Assembly: GCF_024753145.1 (NCBI RefSeq)
Contig: NZ_JANUGU010000006.1
Coordinates: 1-64,000 of the forward strand
Direction: 5' to 3'
Source of the DNA: Massilia terrae
GTDB lineage: Bacteria; Pseudomonadota; Gammaproteobacteria; Burkholderiales; Burkholderiaceae_D
Length of the DNA stretch: 64,000 nucleotides
The position numbers and the translations under genes are program-made. The notes under the pieces are model-generated. The model saw only the letters and a program-made list of their open reading frames with translations. It was not told the DNA's origin and did no database searches. Below, in pieces: positions 1 through 13,255 of this stretch. Every line of letters begins with the position of its first letter. Within the stretch, counting starts at the first letter, position 1.

Positions 1-52
1 GGCCGCGAGGGCCGGTTTTCTGCTTTTGCTGGAAGCTGTATTTATCGTTAAT

Positions 53-664
53 TCAGAATCTGTATCCCACCCCCACTCCAATGAGCAGCGGGTCCACCTT
101 GACGTCGCTTGCGCGGGCGCCGGAAATGTACACGTCACTGCGAATCTGGACCTTTTTCAAGTCCAGGTTGATTGACCAATTCTTGTCCAGTTTGAAGTCC
201 ACGCCGGCCTGCAGGGCGAGGCCGACGCTGTCATGTTCGAGACGGCCCGCGCCGTTCAGCAGGTTCACGCTCGACAGCAGCGTGTAGTTGACGCCGGCGC
301 CCACGTAGGGGTTGATGTCGGCGCCCGGCAGGAAGTGGTACTGCGCGGTCAGGGTCGGCGGCAGGTGCTTGAAGGTGCCGATCTTGGCGCCGTCGAGCGT
401 CACGTCGTGCTTCTGCGGATAGGTCAGGACCAGTTCGGCGGAGATGTTCGGGGTAAAGAAATACGAGACGTCCACGTCGGGAATCGTCTTGGTGCTCACG
501 TGGATGCGGTCATCCGCGCCGACGCCGGCAACGGGGCCCGACTTGTTTGCCGGATCGAGGTAGACGGCGCGCGCCCGGACCAGCCACGGCGACTCTTGCG
601 CCATCGCGTTCGCGCCCACCAGTCCTACTACGGCGACCATCAGTTTCAGGATCGACTTCCTCAT
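53..664 (-). CDS. ompW: OmpW family outer membrane protein
   Basis: Small eight-stranded outer-membrane beta-barrel of the OmpW family, thought to pass small hydrophobic compounds across the outer membrane. The 203-residue product starts with a signal peptide (MRKSILKLM..., cleavage expected after AMA), followed by the family's alternating strands and the typical C-terminal pattern GVGVGYRF ending in Phe, the BAM recognition residue. The open frame extends 56 codons upstream, but that extension has no membrane or secretion logic; the Met at 664 follows a purine-rich stretch (AAAGAAGAA) and directly begins the signal peptide. A perfect FNR/ANR box lies about 75 nt upstream, matching the known oxygen-responsive control of ompW in other proteobacteria. 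Family call is firm; the transported substrate is unknown. Confidence 0.9.
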   Translation of the reverse strand: MRKSILKLMVAVVGLVGANAMAQESPWLVRARAVYLDPANKSGPVAGVGADDRIHVSTKTIPDVDVSYFFTPNISAELVLTYPQKHDVTLDGAKIGTFKHLPPTLTAQYHFLPGADINPYVGAGVNYTLLSSVNLLNGAGRLEHDSVGLALQAGVDFKLDKNWSINLDLKKVQIRSDVYISGARASDVKVDPLLIGVGVGYRF

Positions 665-733
665 TTTTTTCTTCTTTCGCTCGTTGTGTAATTCGCTGAG
701 AAAGAAGGATATTGATGCGCCGCAATAAGGTCG

Positions 734-747
734 TTGATGTGCATCAA
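734..747. promoter_or_regulatory. FNR/ANR box upstream of ompW
   Basis: TTGATGTGCATCAA is a perfect match to the FNR/ANR consensus TTGAT-N4-ATCAA. Its centre lies about 76 nt upstream of the ompW start codon, compatible with an activating position near -41.5 if transcription starts around 699. FNR activation of ompW is established in E. coli; here it is inferred from the site alone. Confidence 0.75.
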
Positions 748-845
748 AATAACCACCCCAAGCTTGGGGGAATCGGGGGCCGAGGCGGTTTTGTATTGAC
801 TTTCGCGCGCTAGAATTCGCGTCTTTCGTCAACCAGGGAGTTCAC

Positions 846-2213
846 GTGTCCCCGCTCAAACCGCTCGCGCTCGCCGTCTCCGGCCTGTTTGCGTTCTCGT
901 CCGCGTCCGCCGCGGAAGTCGTCCAGAAAGTCAAACCGCCCGTCAGCCAGGCCTATATCGACCTTGCGACCTTCACCGGCGGCGCGCCATCGCCGGCGGC
1001 CGGCATGGCAGGCATGGGCGGCGTGACCGGCATGCTGGGCGGCCTGTTCGGCGGCGGGGTGGGCGCCGCGAAAAACGCGGAGCGCGGCAACACCTTCGGC
1101 CAGACGCAGGGCCAGGGCCAGGGCCGCTGGATGGACGTGACTTTGCTGACTCGCGAGAATCCGAAGCTGAAGGCGGCGACGCAGGCGGTCCCGGCCGGCA
1201 GCAAACTGGCGCCGTCACTGAACCTGCAGGCGCCGGAACTGGAGAAGCCTGGCGGCGACGGCAACATGGAACAGGTCACGGGCATGGGCGACAACAATAT
1301 GCCAAAGGGGAAGATGTACCTGTACTGGGGCTGCGGCGCCGAGGTGCGCAAGGGACAGCCGCTGGTGCTCGACCTGGCGAAGATGGATCCGGCGCAGTAC
1401 AGCAAGTTCTTCCAGAACCGCAGCGCGACCCAGCACCTGCCGGCGCCGGCGCCGGGCCGTCCGGCCTGGCCCAACAAGGCCGACGACCGCCTGCTGCCGG
1501 AAGGCGCGAGCGTGGCCGGCGAACACGCCTTCAGCGGCGAAGGGCTGCCTGAAGGCTTCAAGTTCAATATCGACGGCGCACATGACCTGATGCCGGCGGT
1601 GGAAGCGAACCGCAGCGACAGCGCGGGCGGCGTGCTGTTCAAGTGGAAGGCGATGCCGCAGGCGACCGGCTGGTTCGTGCAGGCGATGGGCATGCGCGAC
1701 CCGGCCGCCGCGGGCGAAGGCGAGATCGAGATGGTGTACTGGAGCTCGAGCGAGCTGCCGGATATGGGCATGGGCCTGATCAATTACCAGCCGGACAGCG
1801 CGATCGCCAAGTGGCAGAAGGAGAAGGTGATTTTGCCCGCCAGCGCGACCGAGTGCGTGGCGCCGAAGGAAGCGGTCAGCGCGATGGCGATGTTGCATGT
1901 GATCGCTTACGGCGACGAGCTGAACATGGCGTATCCGCCGAGGCCGAAAGATCCCAAGGTGACCTGGGAGCCGCAGTGGGACGTCAAGGTGCGCCGCAAG
2001 TCGGTGGCGTCGCTGATGCCGGGCATGTCGGCCATGAACGCGGCCATGGGCGGCGGCGAGGCCGGCAGCGCGCCTGTCGCGGCCAAGCAGCCGCAACAGG
2101 CGAAGGCGGCGCAGGACGGCACAAACGAGGCAGTCGAGGCCGTCAAGAAGAGCGCGTTCGATGTGTTCAAGAACGTCCTGCAGCGCAAGGCGGAGGAAGT
2201 CTTGTCGCGCTAA
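846..2213 (+). CDS. Secreted hypothetical protein, Gly/Met-rich N-terminal segment
   Basis: Protein of 455 residues that I do not recognise. It starts at GTG 846 behind an AGGGA ribosome binding site and has a clear signal peptide (MSPLKPLALAVSGLFAFSSASA). A glycine/methionine-rich low-complexity stretch of about 30 residues (GMAGMGGVTGMLGGLFGGGVG) follows at roughly residues 50-80. The middle part looks globular and soluble, with several Trp and Tyr residues (YLYWGCGAEV, VYWSSSELPDMGMG). The C-terminus is a lysine/alanine-rich helix ending VLQRKAEEVLSR. It is likely periplasmic or outer-membrane associated. It diverges from ompW and has no partner gene; a palindromic repeat lies just downstream. 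Confidence 0.8.
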   Translation: MSPLKPLALAVSGLFAFSSASAAEVVQKVKPPVSQAYIDLATFTGGAPSPAAGMAGMGGVTGMLGGLFGGGVGAAKNAERGNTFGQTQGQGQGRWMDVTLLTRENPKLKAATQAVPAGSKLAPSLNLQAPELEKPGGDGNMEQVTGMGDNNMPKGKMYLYWGCGAEVRKGQPLVLDLAKMDPAQYSKFFQNRSATQHLPAPAPGRPAWPNKADDRLLPEGASVAGEHAFSGEGLPEGFKFNIDGAHDLMPAVEANRSDSAGGVLFKWKAMPQATGWFVQAMGMRDPAAAGEGEIEMVYWSSSELPDMGMGLINYQPDSAIAKWQKEKVILPASATECVAPKEAVSAMAMLHVIAYGDELNMAYPPRPKDPKVTWEPQWDVKVRRKSVASLMPGMSAMNAAMGGGEAGSAPVAAKQPQQAKAAQDGTNEAVEAVKKSAFDVFKNVLQRKAEEVLSR

Positions 2214-2257
2214 GGGGCTTTACGTAGAGGACACCGGACAGTCTTAAACAAAGAGAT

Positions 2258-2364
2258 CGTCGTTCCCGCGCAGGCGGGAACCCCATTTCGTTGAGCTTCC
2301 GAGGTGCATGCACACGAGCGGATACGCTAGCAAAATGGGTTTCCCGCCTGCGCGGGAACGACGG
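2258..2364. repeat. Inverted pair of GC-rich palindromic (REP-like) repeats
   Basis: Two arms, 2258-2288 (CGTCGTTCCCGCGCAGGCGG...) and 2332-2364, are nearly exact reverse complements about 45 nt apart. Each arm contains an internal hairpin (CCCGC...GCGGG) and ends in CCCATTT. The same core recurs near 12.24, 20.17, 31.66, 35.96 and 38.54 kb, always between genes, so this is a dispersed family. Here it may also act as a transcription barrier between the convergent flanking genes. Confidence 0.85.
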
Positions 2365-2379
2365 TAACTTAACTTTGGA

Positions 2380-2826
2380 CTAAAGCTCGAGCGAGTAGTG
2401 GTAGTACTGCTGGTCCCTCACCCACCCTTCCGATTCATACAGCGCCTGCGCCTTCTCGTTCGACTTGGCGGTCGACAGCGCCAGGCGTAGCGCGCCCTTG
2501 CCGCGCGCGAATTCGCCCGCCGCGTGCAGCAGACCACGGCCGACATTGGCGCGCCGCGCCGTCGGCACAACGAACAGGTCATTGAGAATGTAGATGCGCC
2601 GCGCGGAAACCGACGAAAACGAAGGATACAGCTGGGTGAATCCAACCGCCTCGCCCTCGCGCGTTTCCGCCAGGTAGACGATGGATTCACCGTTGGCGAT
2701 GCGTTCGGTGAGGAAGCGGGCCGCCAGTTCGGGATCGGGTGATCGGCCGTAAAACTGGCGATAAGCGTCGAACAGCGGCGCGACGACGGCAACGTCGGCC
2801 AGCTGGGCACGGCGGACAGTGATCAT
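2380..2826 (-). CDS. GNAT family N-acetyltransferase
   Basis: Acetyl-CoA dependent N-acetyltransferase of about 148 residues, GNAT fold. The acetyl-CoA pyrophosphate loop is seen as RRANVGRGLL, preceded by the strand LNDLFVVP, and followed by LRLALSTAKSNEKAQALYESEGW, the typical motif B region. The N-terminus MITVRRAQLADV is a common GNAT start, so Met at 2826 is preferred over a start 22 codons upstream. The substrate cannot be inferred; similar proteins acetylate small amines or protein N-termini. It stands alone and is convergent with the upstream secreted protein gene across a palindromic repeat. Confidence 0.85.
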   Translation of the reverse strand: MITVRRAQLADVAVVAPLFDAYRQFYGRSPDPELAARFLTERIANGESIVYLAETREGEAVGFTQLYPSFSSVSARRIYILNDLFVVPTARRANVGRGLLHAAGEFARGKGALRLALSTAKSNEKAQALYESEGWVRDQQYYHYSLEL

Positions 2827-2946
2827 GGGTCTGCTTTCAGTACAGGGGTCGATGGTTGATTGTTCAACCTTTTGTTTTATGCAAGCCATCATACCGCGCC
2901 ATGCCGCCGGCGCGGTACTTGCATCGCCTGTCCTGACGCAGCGTGT

Positions 2947-3543
2947 TTACATCGCCAGCGCCTGCTCGATCTTCGCCACGAATTCCTTGTCTTCCGGCGC
3001 GACCTTGCTTGGGAAGTATTCGATGGTCTTGCCCTGGCGGTCGATCAGGTACTTGGTGAAGTTCCATTTCGGCGCCTGGCCGGTGGCCTTGGCCAGCTCG
3101 ACGTGCAGCGGGTTGGTCTGCGGGCCGATCACGTCGCTCTTGGCGAACATCGGGAACTTCACGCCGTAGGTGTTGTAGCAGAAGTCCGCGATTTCCTTGG
3201 AATTACCCGGCTCCTGCTTGCCGAAGTCGTTGGACGGGAAGCCCAACACCACCAGGCCCTTCGAACCGTACTTGGCGTACAGTTCCTCAAGACCCTTGTA
3301 CTGGTGGGTGAAGCCGCAGTAGCTGGCGGTGTTCACGACCAGCACGACCTTGCCGGCGTACTGGCACAGGTCCTGCGGCGCGTCGTCCTGCAGGCGCTTG
3401 AAGGTGTGGTGCAGCACGGCCGGGCAGCTTGCGGCGGCGGGCATGGCGGCAGGCGCGGCCGGCGTTTCGGCAAAGGCGGGTGCCGACAGTGCGCTCGCGA
3501 GGCCGCACAGGGCGAGCTCGGCAATCAGAATCGTTGTTTTCAT
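2947..3543 (-). CDS. Glutathione peroxidase family protein, exported
   Basis: Thiol peroxidase of the glutathione peroxidase family, reducing hydrogen peroxide or organic peroxides with thioredoxin or glutathione. The family signature is clear: NTASYCGFT with the peroxidatic Cys at the selenocysteine position, the Gln motif FPSNDFGKQEPG, and the Trp/Asn motif PKWNFTKYLID. Unlike the usual cytoplasmic form of about 160 residues, this 198-residue protein has an N-terminal extension that reads as a signal peptide (MKTTILIAELALCGLASALSAPAFAE), so a periplasmic location is likely. It lies 5 nt downstream of the CoA-binding protein gene and is probably co-transcribed with it. Confidence 0.9.
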   Translation of the reverse strand: MKTTILIAELALCGLASALSAPAFAETPAAPAAMPAAASCPAVLHHTFKRLQDDAPQDLCQYAGKVVLVVNTASYCGFTHQYKGLEELYAKYGSKGLVVLGFPSNDFGKQEPGNSKEIADFCYNTYGVKFPMFAKSDVIGPQTNPLHVELAKATGQAPKWNFTKYLIDRQGKTIEYFPSKVAPEDKEFVAKIEQALAM

Positions 3544-3548
3544 CTCTT

Positions 3549-3986
3549 TCAGTCCCCTTTTGGTACGGCGTGCAATTCCCTGTGTTCGATCTTGATGCAG
3601 TGGTTCATCACCACGTCCAGCCCGGCCGCGCGCGCCAGATCGGCGGCGGCCTGGTTCTCAATGCCGAGCTGCATCCACAGGCAGCTCGCGCGCACGGCGA
3701 TTGCATCTTTCGCCAGCGGCGGAATGTCTTCCGACTTGCGGAAACAGTCCACGATGTCGATCCGCTCGCCATGCAGCGCCAGGGCGCCAGCAGCGTCCTG
3801 CAGGCTGGCGTAGACGGTTTCGCCGAGGATCTGGCTGCCGGCATAGGTCGGGTTGACGGGCACGACGCGGTAGCCATTTTCCTGCAGGTACTCGGCCACT
3901 TCATGGCTCGGCTTGTCCGGTTTGTTCGACAGGCCGACCACGGCCACTATTTTGCTCTCCTGAAGAATCTGCGTTATGGTTTTCAT
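3549..3986 (-). CDS. CoA-binding domain protein (YccU-like)
   Basis: Small cytoplasmic Rossmann-fold protein of 145 residues, related to the CoA-binding domain of succinyl-CoA synthetase and to E. coli YccU. Visible features are the nucleotide loop VAVVGLSNKPDKPSHEVAEYL, then GYRVVPVNP and a conserved CLWMQLGIEN...G motif, ending with MNHCIKIEH. The biochemical role of this family is not established beyond CoA/nucleotide binding. It is the promoter-proximal gene of a two-gene unit with the exported peroxidase, which hints at a redox or stress context. Confidence 0.85.
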   Translation of the reverse strand: MKTITQILQESKIVAVVGLSNKPDKPSHEVAEYLQENGYRVVPVNPTYAGSQILGETVYASLQDAAGALALHGERIDIVDCFRKSEDIPPLAKDAIAVRASCLWMQLGIENQAAADLARAAGLDVVMNHCIKIEHRELHAVPKGD

Positions 3987-4115
3987 GTTTTGTTTAATCC
4001 GGGATATCGTAGAAGCTTATCAGATTCGCATTCGGGGCTGGCGCGAGCATGGTCATTGCACGTTTGACCGGTTGTGTGGAAAGATGCGGGCTCCTGATCC
4101 AACGAAAAGCCGACC

Positions 4116-4724
4116 ATGCGCCTGTTCCCTGCCCTTGCCTGCACCGCTCTGCTGTTCTCGCTCGCCACCGGCGCCGGCGCCCAGCCCTCGCTGGCCGATG
4201 TCGAACGCGGCATCGTTTCCGTGTCCGCTTGGGGCGGCACGCCGGCCAATCCGGCGCAGGCGCAGCCGCAGACGATCAGCTACATCACCCTGCATCACCA
4301 GGGCGAGCCTTTCCCGCAGGGGAAAGATCCGGTCCAGTACCTGCGCAACTTGCAGACCTGGTCGCGCACGACCAAGCACTGGCTCGACATTCCCTACCAT
4401 TACATCATCGACCTGGATGGCAAGATCTATGCGGGGCGCGATATCAATTACGCCGGCGACACCAACACGGAATACGACCCGATGGGGCATGCGCTGATCG
4501 AGGTGGTGGGTAATTTCGAGGAAGTGGAGCCGAACCAGAAGCAGCTCGATGCGGTCGTCGACTTGATGGCGATGCTGGCAGCGAAGTACAAGGTGCCGGT
4601 CGACCATATCGCCAGCCATCGCGATTATTCGGCGCAGACGGTTTGCCCGGGCAAGAATCTGTATCGCTATGTGCAGGAAGGGTATTTCCGCAAAAAGGTA
4701 GCGGAGCGGCTCGAAGGTAAATAG
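4116..4724 (+). CDS. N-acetylmuramoyl-L-alanine amidase, amidase_2/PGRP type
   Basis: Zinc-dependent peptidoglycan amidase cleaving the bond between N-acetylmuramic acid and the stem peptide. A 22-residue signal peptide (MRLFPALACTALLFSLATGAGA) predicts export. The amidase_2 fold is seen from about residue 30: ITLHHQG with a zinc His, the ...YHYIIDLDGKIYAGRDINYAG core, then DHIASHRDYS (second His) and TVCPGKNLY (third ligand Cys). At 202 residues it consists of the catalytic domain only, without a separate wall-binding domain. It is monocistronic and convergent with the ATP synthase operon; the hairpin at 4778-4799 separates the two. Confidence 0.85.
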   Translation: MRLFPALACTALLFSLATGAGAQPSLADVERGIVSVSAWGGTPANPAQAQPQTISYITLHHQGEPFPQGKDPVQYLRNLQTWSRTTKHWLDIPYHYIIDLDGKIYAGRDINYAGDTNTEYDPMGHALIEVVGNFEEVEPNQKQLDAVVDLMAMLAAKYKVPVDHIASHRDYSAQTVCPGKNLYRYVQEGYFRKKVAERLEGK

Positions 4725-4772
4725 GGCCAGCCAAGAGAATTTATGCGAGGGTTCGTGGCCCTTGAGCCAGAC

Positions 4773-4805
4773 GAAAAAAAGGCAGCCGAAGCTGCCTTTC
4801 TTGTT
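4773..4805 (-). terminator. Rho-independent terminator of the atp operon
   Basis: Perfect 9-bp stem AAAGGCAGC/GCTGCCTTT (4778-4786 with 4791-4799) and a 4-nt loop. Read on the minus strand it is followed by a run of T residues, an excellent intrinsic terminator 15-40 nt after atpC. A weaker T-rich tail in the plus direction means it may also stop transcripts from the amidase gene. Confidence 0.85.
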
Positions 4806-4819
4806 TCTGCGGCTAAAGC

Positions 4820-5242
4820 TTAACGCTTCGCGCGCAGTTTCTGGATCGCTGCCAGTTGCGCGATTGCTGCGGCCAGTTCGGACTGCGCTTTCGCGTAGTC
4901 GATCGCCGCGTCCTTATTCTGCATCAGCTCTTCGGCCCGTTTCTTGGCTTCCTGTGCTTTTGCTTCGTCCAGGTCGGCGCCACGGATCGCGGTGTCGGCC
5001 AGCACCGTCACGCGGTTCGGCTGCACTTCCAGGATGCCGCCGGCGACGAAGACGAACTCTTCGTCGTTGCGAGCAGGCACCTTGATCCGCACAGCACCCG
5101 GCTTGACGCGCGTGATCAGCGGGGTGTGCTTGGGATAGATCCCCAGCTCACCCGCTTCACCCGGCAACGCGACGAACTCGGCTTCGCCCGAAAAGATCAG
5201 GTCTTCCGCCGATACCACGTCAACGTGAATAGTATGTGCCAT
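4820..5242 (-). CDS. atpC: F1 ATP synthase epsilon subunit
   Basis: Epsilon subunit of F1, part of the rotor stalk and regulator of ATP hydrolysis. The 140-residue product has the N-terminal beta-sandwich ([37 protein letters not shown]) with the conserved GELGI.P.HTPL motif, and the C-terminal helical hairpin ([18 protein letters not shown]...). It is the last gene of the atpIBEFHAGDC operon, 25 nt after atpD, and is followed by an intrinsic terminator. Confidence 0.97.
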   Translation of the reverse strand: MAHTIHVDVVSAEDLIFSGEAEFVALPGEAGELGIYPKHTPLITRVKPGAVRIKVPARNDEEFVFVAGGILEVQPNRVTVLADTAIRGADLDEAKAQEAKKRAEELMQNKDAAIDYAKAQSELAAAIAQLAAIQKLRAKR

Positions 5243-5267
5243 GTGTGTCCTTCAGTGAGGAAGCCGA

Positions 5268-7579
<2,312 letters not shown>

Positions 7580-7641
7580 GAGTTCTTCCTCTTCGGTCCG
7601 CCGCGCGGTTCAGCGTGCGCGGCGGTCCAAACGTGACGTGA

Positions 7642-9183
<1,542 letters not shown>

Positions 9184-9247
9184 GCTAACTCCTAATAGTT
9201 TCTTGATGCGTTGGGCCAGGGCGGGGACGCCGGCGGAAATGCGATCC

Positions 9248-9781
9248 TTAGGCGGTCAGTGCGATCTGCATCTGCTGCAGCTTGGCACGGACCGAGGTAT
9301 CGAGCACTTCATCACCGACCACCACGCGCACACCACCGATCAGCGAAGGGTCCACTGTTACCGTTGGGTTCAGCTTGCGGCCAAATTTCTTTTCCAGAGT
9401 GGCGACCAGCGCTTGCAGCTGGGTCGCCGAGATATCGAAGGCGCTGTCGATCTGCGCGTCGGCCGAACCCACCAGGGCATTGGCCAGCGCGTGGAACTGG
9501 GCGCCGATCTCCGGCAACAGGGCGATACGGCCGTTTTCGGCCAGCATCGCGATAAAGTTTTTCGCTTCGGCGGACAGCGGCGCCTTGACCAGCGACGCGA
9601 TCGTGTCGGCCAGCTGGGCCGGGGTCACGTTCGGGTTGCTGGAAAAAGCCTGCACATCCGGGTTGGCGCCGATCTGGGCCAGCTCCGACACGAGGTTGGA
9701 CCAGGCCGCCAGGTCGCCGGCGCGGGCAACGCGGAACAGCGCTTCAGCGTAAGGACGGGCAACGGTCGCGAGTTCAGCCAT
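9248..9781 (-). CDS. atpH: F1 ATP synthase delta subunit
   Basis: Delta subunit (OSCP equivalent) linking F1 to the peripheral stalk, 177 residues. The N-terminal six-helix domain starts [19 protein letters not shown], and the C-terminal domain has the conserved [25 protein letters not shown] motif. It is spaced 2 nt from atpF, so the two are translationally close. Confidence 0.97.
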   Translation of the reverse strand: MAELATVARPYAEALFRVARAGDLAAWSNLVSELAQIGANPDVQAFSSNPNVTPAQLADTIASLVKAPLSAEAKNFIAMLAENGRIALLPEIGAQFHALANALVGSADAQIDSAFDISATQLQALVATLEKKFGRKLNPTVTVDPSLIGGVRVVVGDEVLDTSVRAKLQQMQIALTA

Positions 9782-9783
9782 GA

Positions 9784-10254
9784 TCAGAGCTCGGTCGACA
9801 GTTGGTTCAGCAGGTCGGCGTGCGCTTGCGGGTTGATCTCGCGCTTGAGGATCTGCTCGGCACCCTTGACGGCCAGTGTTGCCACCTGGCCGCGCAGTTC
9901 TTCGCGGGCACGGGTCACTTGCTGCTCGGCTTCGGCCTTGGCCTGGGCGACGATGCGCGCGGCTTCGGCTTGGGCGTTGGCCTTGATCTCGTCGGCGACC
10001 AGCTGGGCGCGCTTCTCGGCATCGGCGATGCGCTTGGCGCCTTCGTCACGTGCGGAAGCCAGCTCGACCTGAACGCGCTTCTCGGCGGCGGCCATCGCTT
10101 GCTTGCCCTGGTCGGCCGCGGCCAGACCTTCAGCGATTTTCTTCGCGCGTGCATCCAGTGCACCCACCACCGGCGGCCAGACGAATTTCGCCACGACCCA
10201 TGCCAGGATGAGGAACACAATGGACTGCACGAACATTGTAGCGTTTAAGTTCAC
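9784..10254 (-). CDS. atpF: Fo ATP synthase subunit b
   Basis: Peripheral stalk subunit b, 156 residues. It has a single N-terminal membrane helix ([22 protein letters not shown]) followed by a long, Ala/Glu/Lys-rich coiled coil that dimerises and binds delta. This is the normal architecture and length. Confidence 0.97.
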   Translation of the reverse strand: MNLNATMFVQSIVFLILAWVVAKFVWPPVVGALDARAKKIAEGLAAADQGKQAMAAAEKRVQVELASARDEGAKRIADAEKRAQLVADEIKANAQAEAARIVAQAKAEAEQQVTRAREELRGQVATLAVKGAEQILKREINPQAHADLLNQLSTEL

Positions 10255-10333
10255 AGCTTTTTCCTTCTCAGAATGAAGTACGCCGGGCCGGCGGTGTTGA
10301 CACGCGCGGCCCGGCTATCCAAGTATCCCGGGA

Positions 10334-10594
<261 letters not shown>

Positions 10595-10643
10595 TCAAAA
10601 AAATGAAAAGTTAAAAACAAATACTGCAAAAACGAGATGCTGC

Positions 10644-11860
<1,217 letters not shown>

Positions 11861-11925
11861 TTTTCTAGTTCTTCGCGCTAGCCAGAGACGCCGGTAACGG
11901 TGCGGTAGTTACATTTATCCCGACG

Positions 11926-11955
11926 ATTATAAGTGTTTATACGGAAGCACGTCAA
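11926..11955 (-). promoter_or_regulatory. Probable sigma70 promoter of the atp operon
   Basis: Read on the minus strand, TTGACG (11950-11955) and TATAAT (11926-11931) are separated by 18 nt, close to the sigma70 consensus. The predicted start is about 60 nt upstream of the atpI start codon, consistent with a promoter for the nine-gene operon. No other comparable -35/-10 pair was noticed in this gap. Confidence 0.6.
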
Positions 11956-12140
11956 ACGATTCCGGTCGTCAATCCGCGCGTTCCAGCCGGGTAAACACGG
12001 CAGAAAATCGCTAAAACTGACGTGAATTCGCTGCCAACTCGGGGGTAAGTGACGCGACATGGCAAAACAACATGGCCAATAAAAAGTCGGGGCGTTGATC
12101 GCAGATGCGTCGGGATCGCGCAACGTCGTGGTGCATACAT

Positions 12141-12214
12141 TGGGGATAAGCACCGGGATGGGGCGGGATAAGGTGGGGATAACGTGGGGAAACTTTGTTA
12201 ATAAGTTGGGATAA
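12141..12214. repeat. Cluster of GGGATAA (TTATCCC) motifs between atpI and parB
   Basis: In the 507-nt gap between atpI and parB, GGGATAA occurs at 12143-12149, 12165-12171, 12176-12182 and 12208-12214, with a reverse copy at 11915-11921. Two of them read TGGGGATAA, whose complement TTATCCCCA differs from the DnaA box TTATCCACA at one position. The segment also has an AT-rich stretch (TTTGTTAATAAG). Function is unknown; DnaA binding is only a possibility. The rest of the gap holds the atp promoter and a palindromic repeat. Confidence 0.5.
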
Positions 12215-12238
12215 CTTTGTTCCACCGGTACACGTAAA

Positions 12239-12350
12239 ACCGTCGTCCCGGCGTAGGCCGGGACCCATAGAACGGTTGAGCGGGTGAGCACTGACGCCGC
12301 AGGCCTGTTAGCTCAGCATGGATCCCGGCCTTCGCCGGGATGACGGTTCG
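12239..12350. repeat. REP-like inverted repeat upstream of atpI / after parB
   Basis: Two palindromic units in inverted orientation: CCGTCGTCCCGGCGTAGGCC... (from 12239) and ...GGCCTTCGCCGGGATGACGG (to about 12346). Both carry the GACGG/CCGTC border seen in the other copies. The repeat sits just downstream of the parB stop codon and may limit read-through. Confidence 0.75.
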
Positions 12351-12367
12351 GAGCTTAGTAGTGTTTT

Positions 12368-13237
12368 TTATGCGCGCAAACGGGCGAGCACGCCGTCGAG
12401 GACGTCGAGGTCGGCGAAGTCGATGATCATCTGGCCCTTGCCCTTCGCGCCCATCTTGAACTGGACCGGGGTGGCCAGCTTGTCCGACAGTTCCTCTTCC
12501 AGCCGCACGATGTCGCCCGGCTTGTCCTTGGCGCGCGGCGCCACCGCCGGCGCGTTGCGCTCCTCGATCGCGCGCGCGACCAGCTTTTCGGTCTCGCGAA
12601 CCGACAGCCGCCTGGCCACCACCTGGTTGGCCAGCGCGATCTGCTTGGCGGCGTCGACCGCCAGCAGGGCCCTGGCGTGGCCCATGTCGATATCGCCCGC
12701 CATCAGCATGGTCTGGACCGGGCTGGCCAGGTTCACCAGGCGCAGCAGGTTGGACACGGCGCTGCGCGAGCGCCCCACCGCGGTCGCGGCCTGCTCGTGG
12801 GTGAAGTCGAACTCCGAGATCAGGCGCGCGATGCCCTGCGCTTCCTCCAGCGGGTTCAGGTCCTCGCGCTGCATGTTCTCGATCAGCGCCATGGCGGCGG
12901 CCTGCTGGTCGTCGACCTCCCGCACCAGCACCGGGATCTCGTCCAGGCCAGCCAGCTGGGCGGCGCGGAAGCGGCGCTCGCCGGCGATGATCTCGTAGCG
13001 GCCGCCGTTCACCGGACGCACCAGCACCGGCTGCATGATGCCCTGGGTTTTGATCGAGGAGGCCAGCTCGGCCAGCGCGCCTTCGTCCATGCGCGTGCGC
13101 GGCTGGTATTTACCGGCCTGCAGCTGGCCGACCGGCAGCGCCGACGGCAGGTTGGAGCCCGGCCCCGGCAGTTCGGCGTCGCCGCCCAGCAGCGCGTCCA
13201 GTCCGCGGCCGAGGCCCTTCATTTTTTTGGTTGCCAT
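12368..13237 (-). CDS. parB: Chromosome partitioning protein ParB
   Basis: CTP-dependent clamp that loads at parS and spreads to organise the origin region for segregation. The 289-residue product has the conserved N-terminal segment (KGLGRGLDALLG), the CTP-binding motif GERRFRAAQLAG, the LIENMQREDLNPLEEAQG box, and the parS-binding helix-turn-helix (EQAATAVGRSRSAVSNLLRLVNL). It lies 18 nt after parA in one transcription unit. Three parS sites are present about 3.6 kb away, upstream of mnmG. Confidence 0.97.
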   Translation of the reverse strand: MATKKMKGLGRGLDALLGGDAELPGPGSNLPSALPVGQLQAGKYQPRTRMDEGALAELASSIKTQGIMQPVLVRPVNGGRYEIIAGERRFRAAQLAGLDEIPVLVREVDDQQAAAMALIENMQREDLNPLEEAQGIARLISEFDFTHEQAATAVGRSRSAVSNLLRLVNLASPVQTMLMAGDIDMGHARALLAVDAAKQIALANQVVARRLSVRETEKLVARAIEERNAPAVAPRAKDKPGDIVRLEEELSDKLATPVQFKMGAKGKGQMIIDFADLDVLDGVLARLRA

Positions 13238-13255
13238 GTTCTTTGGTCTTTCCGA

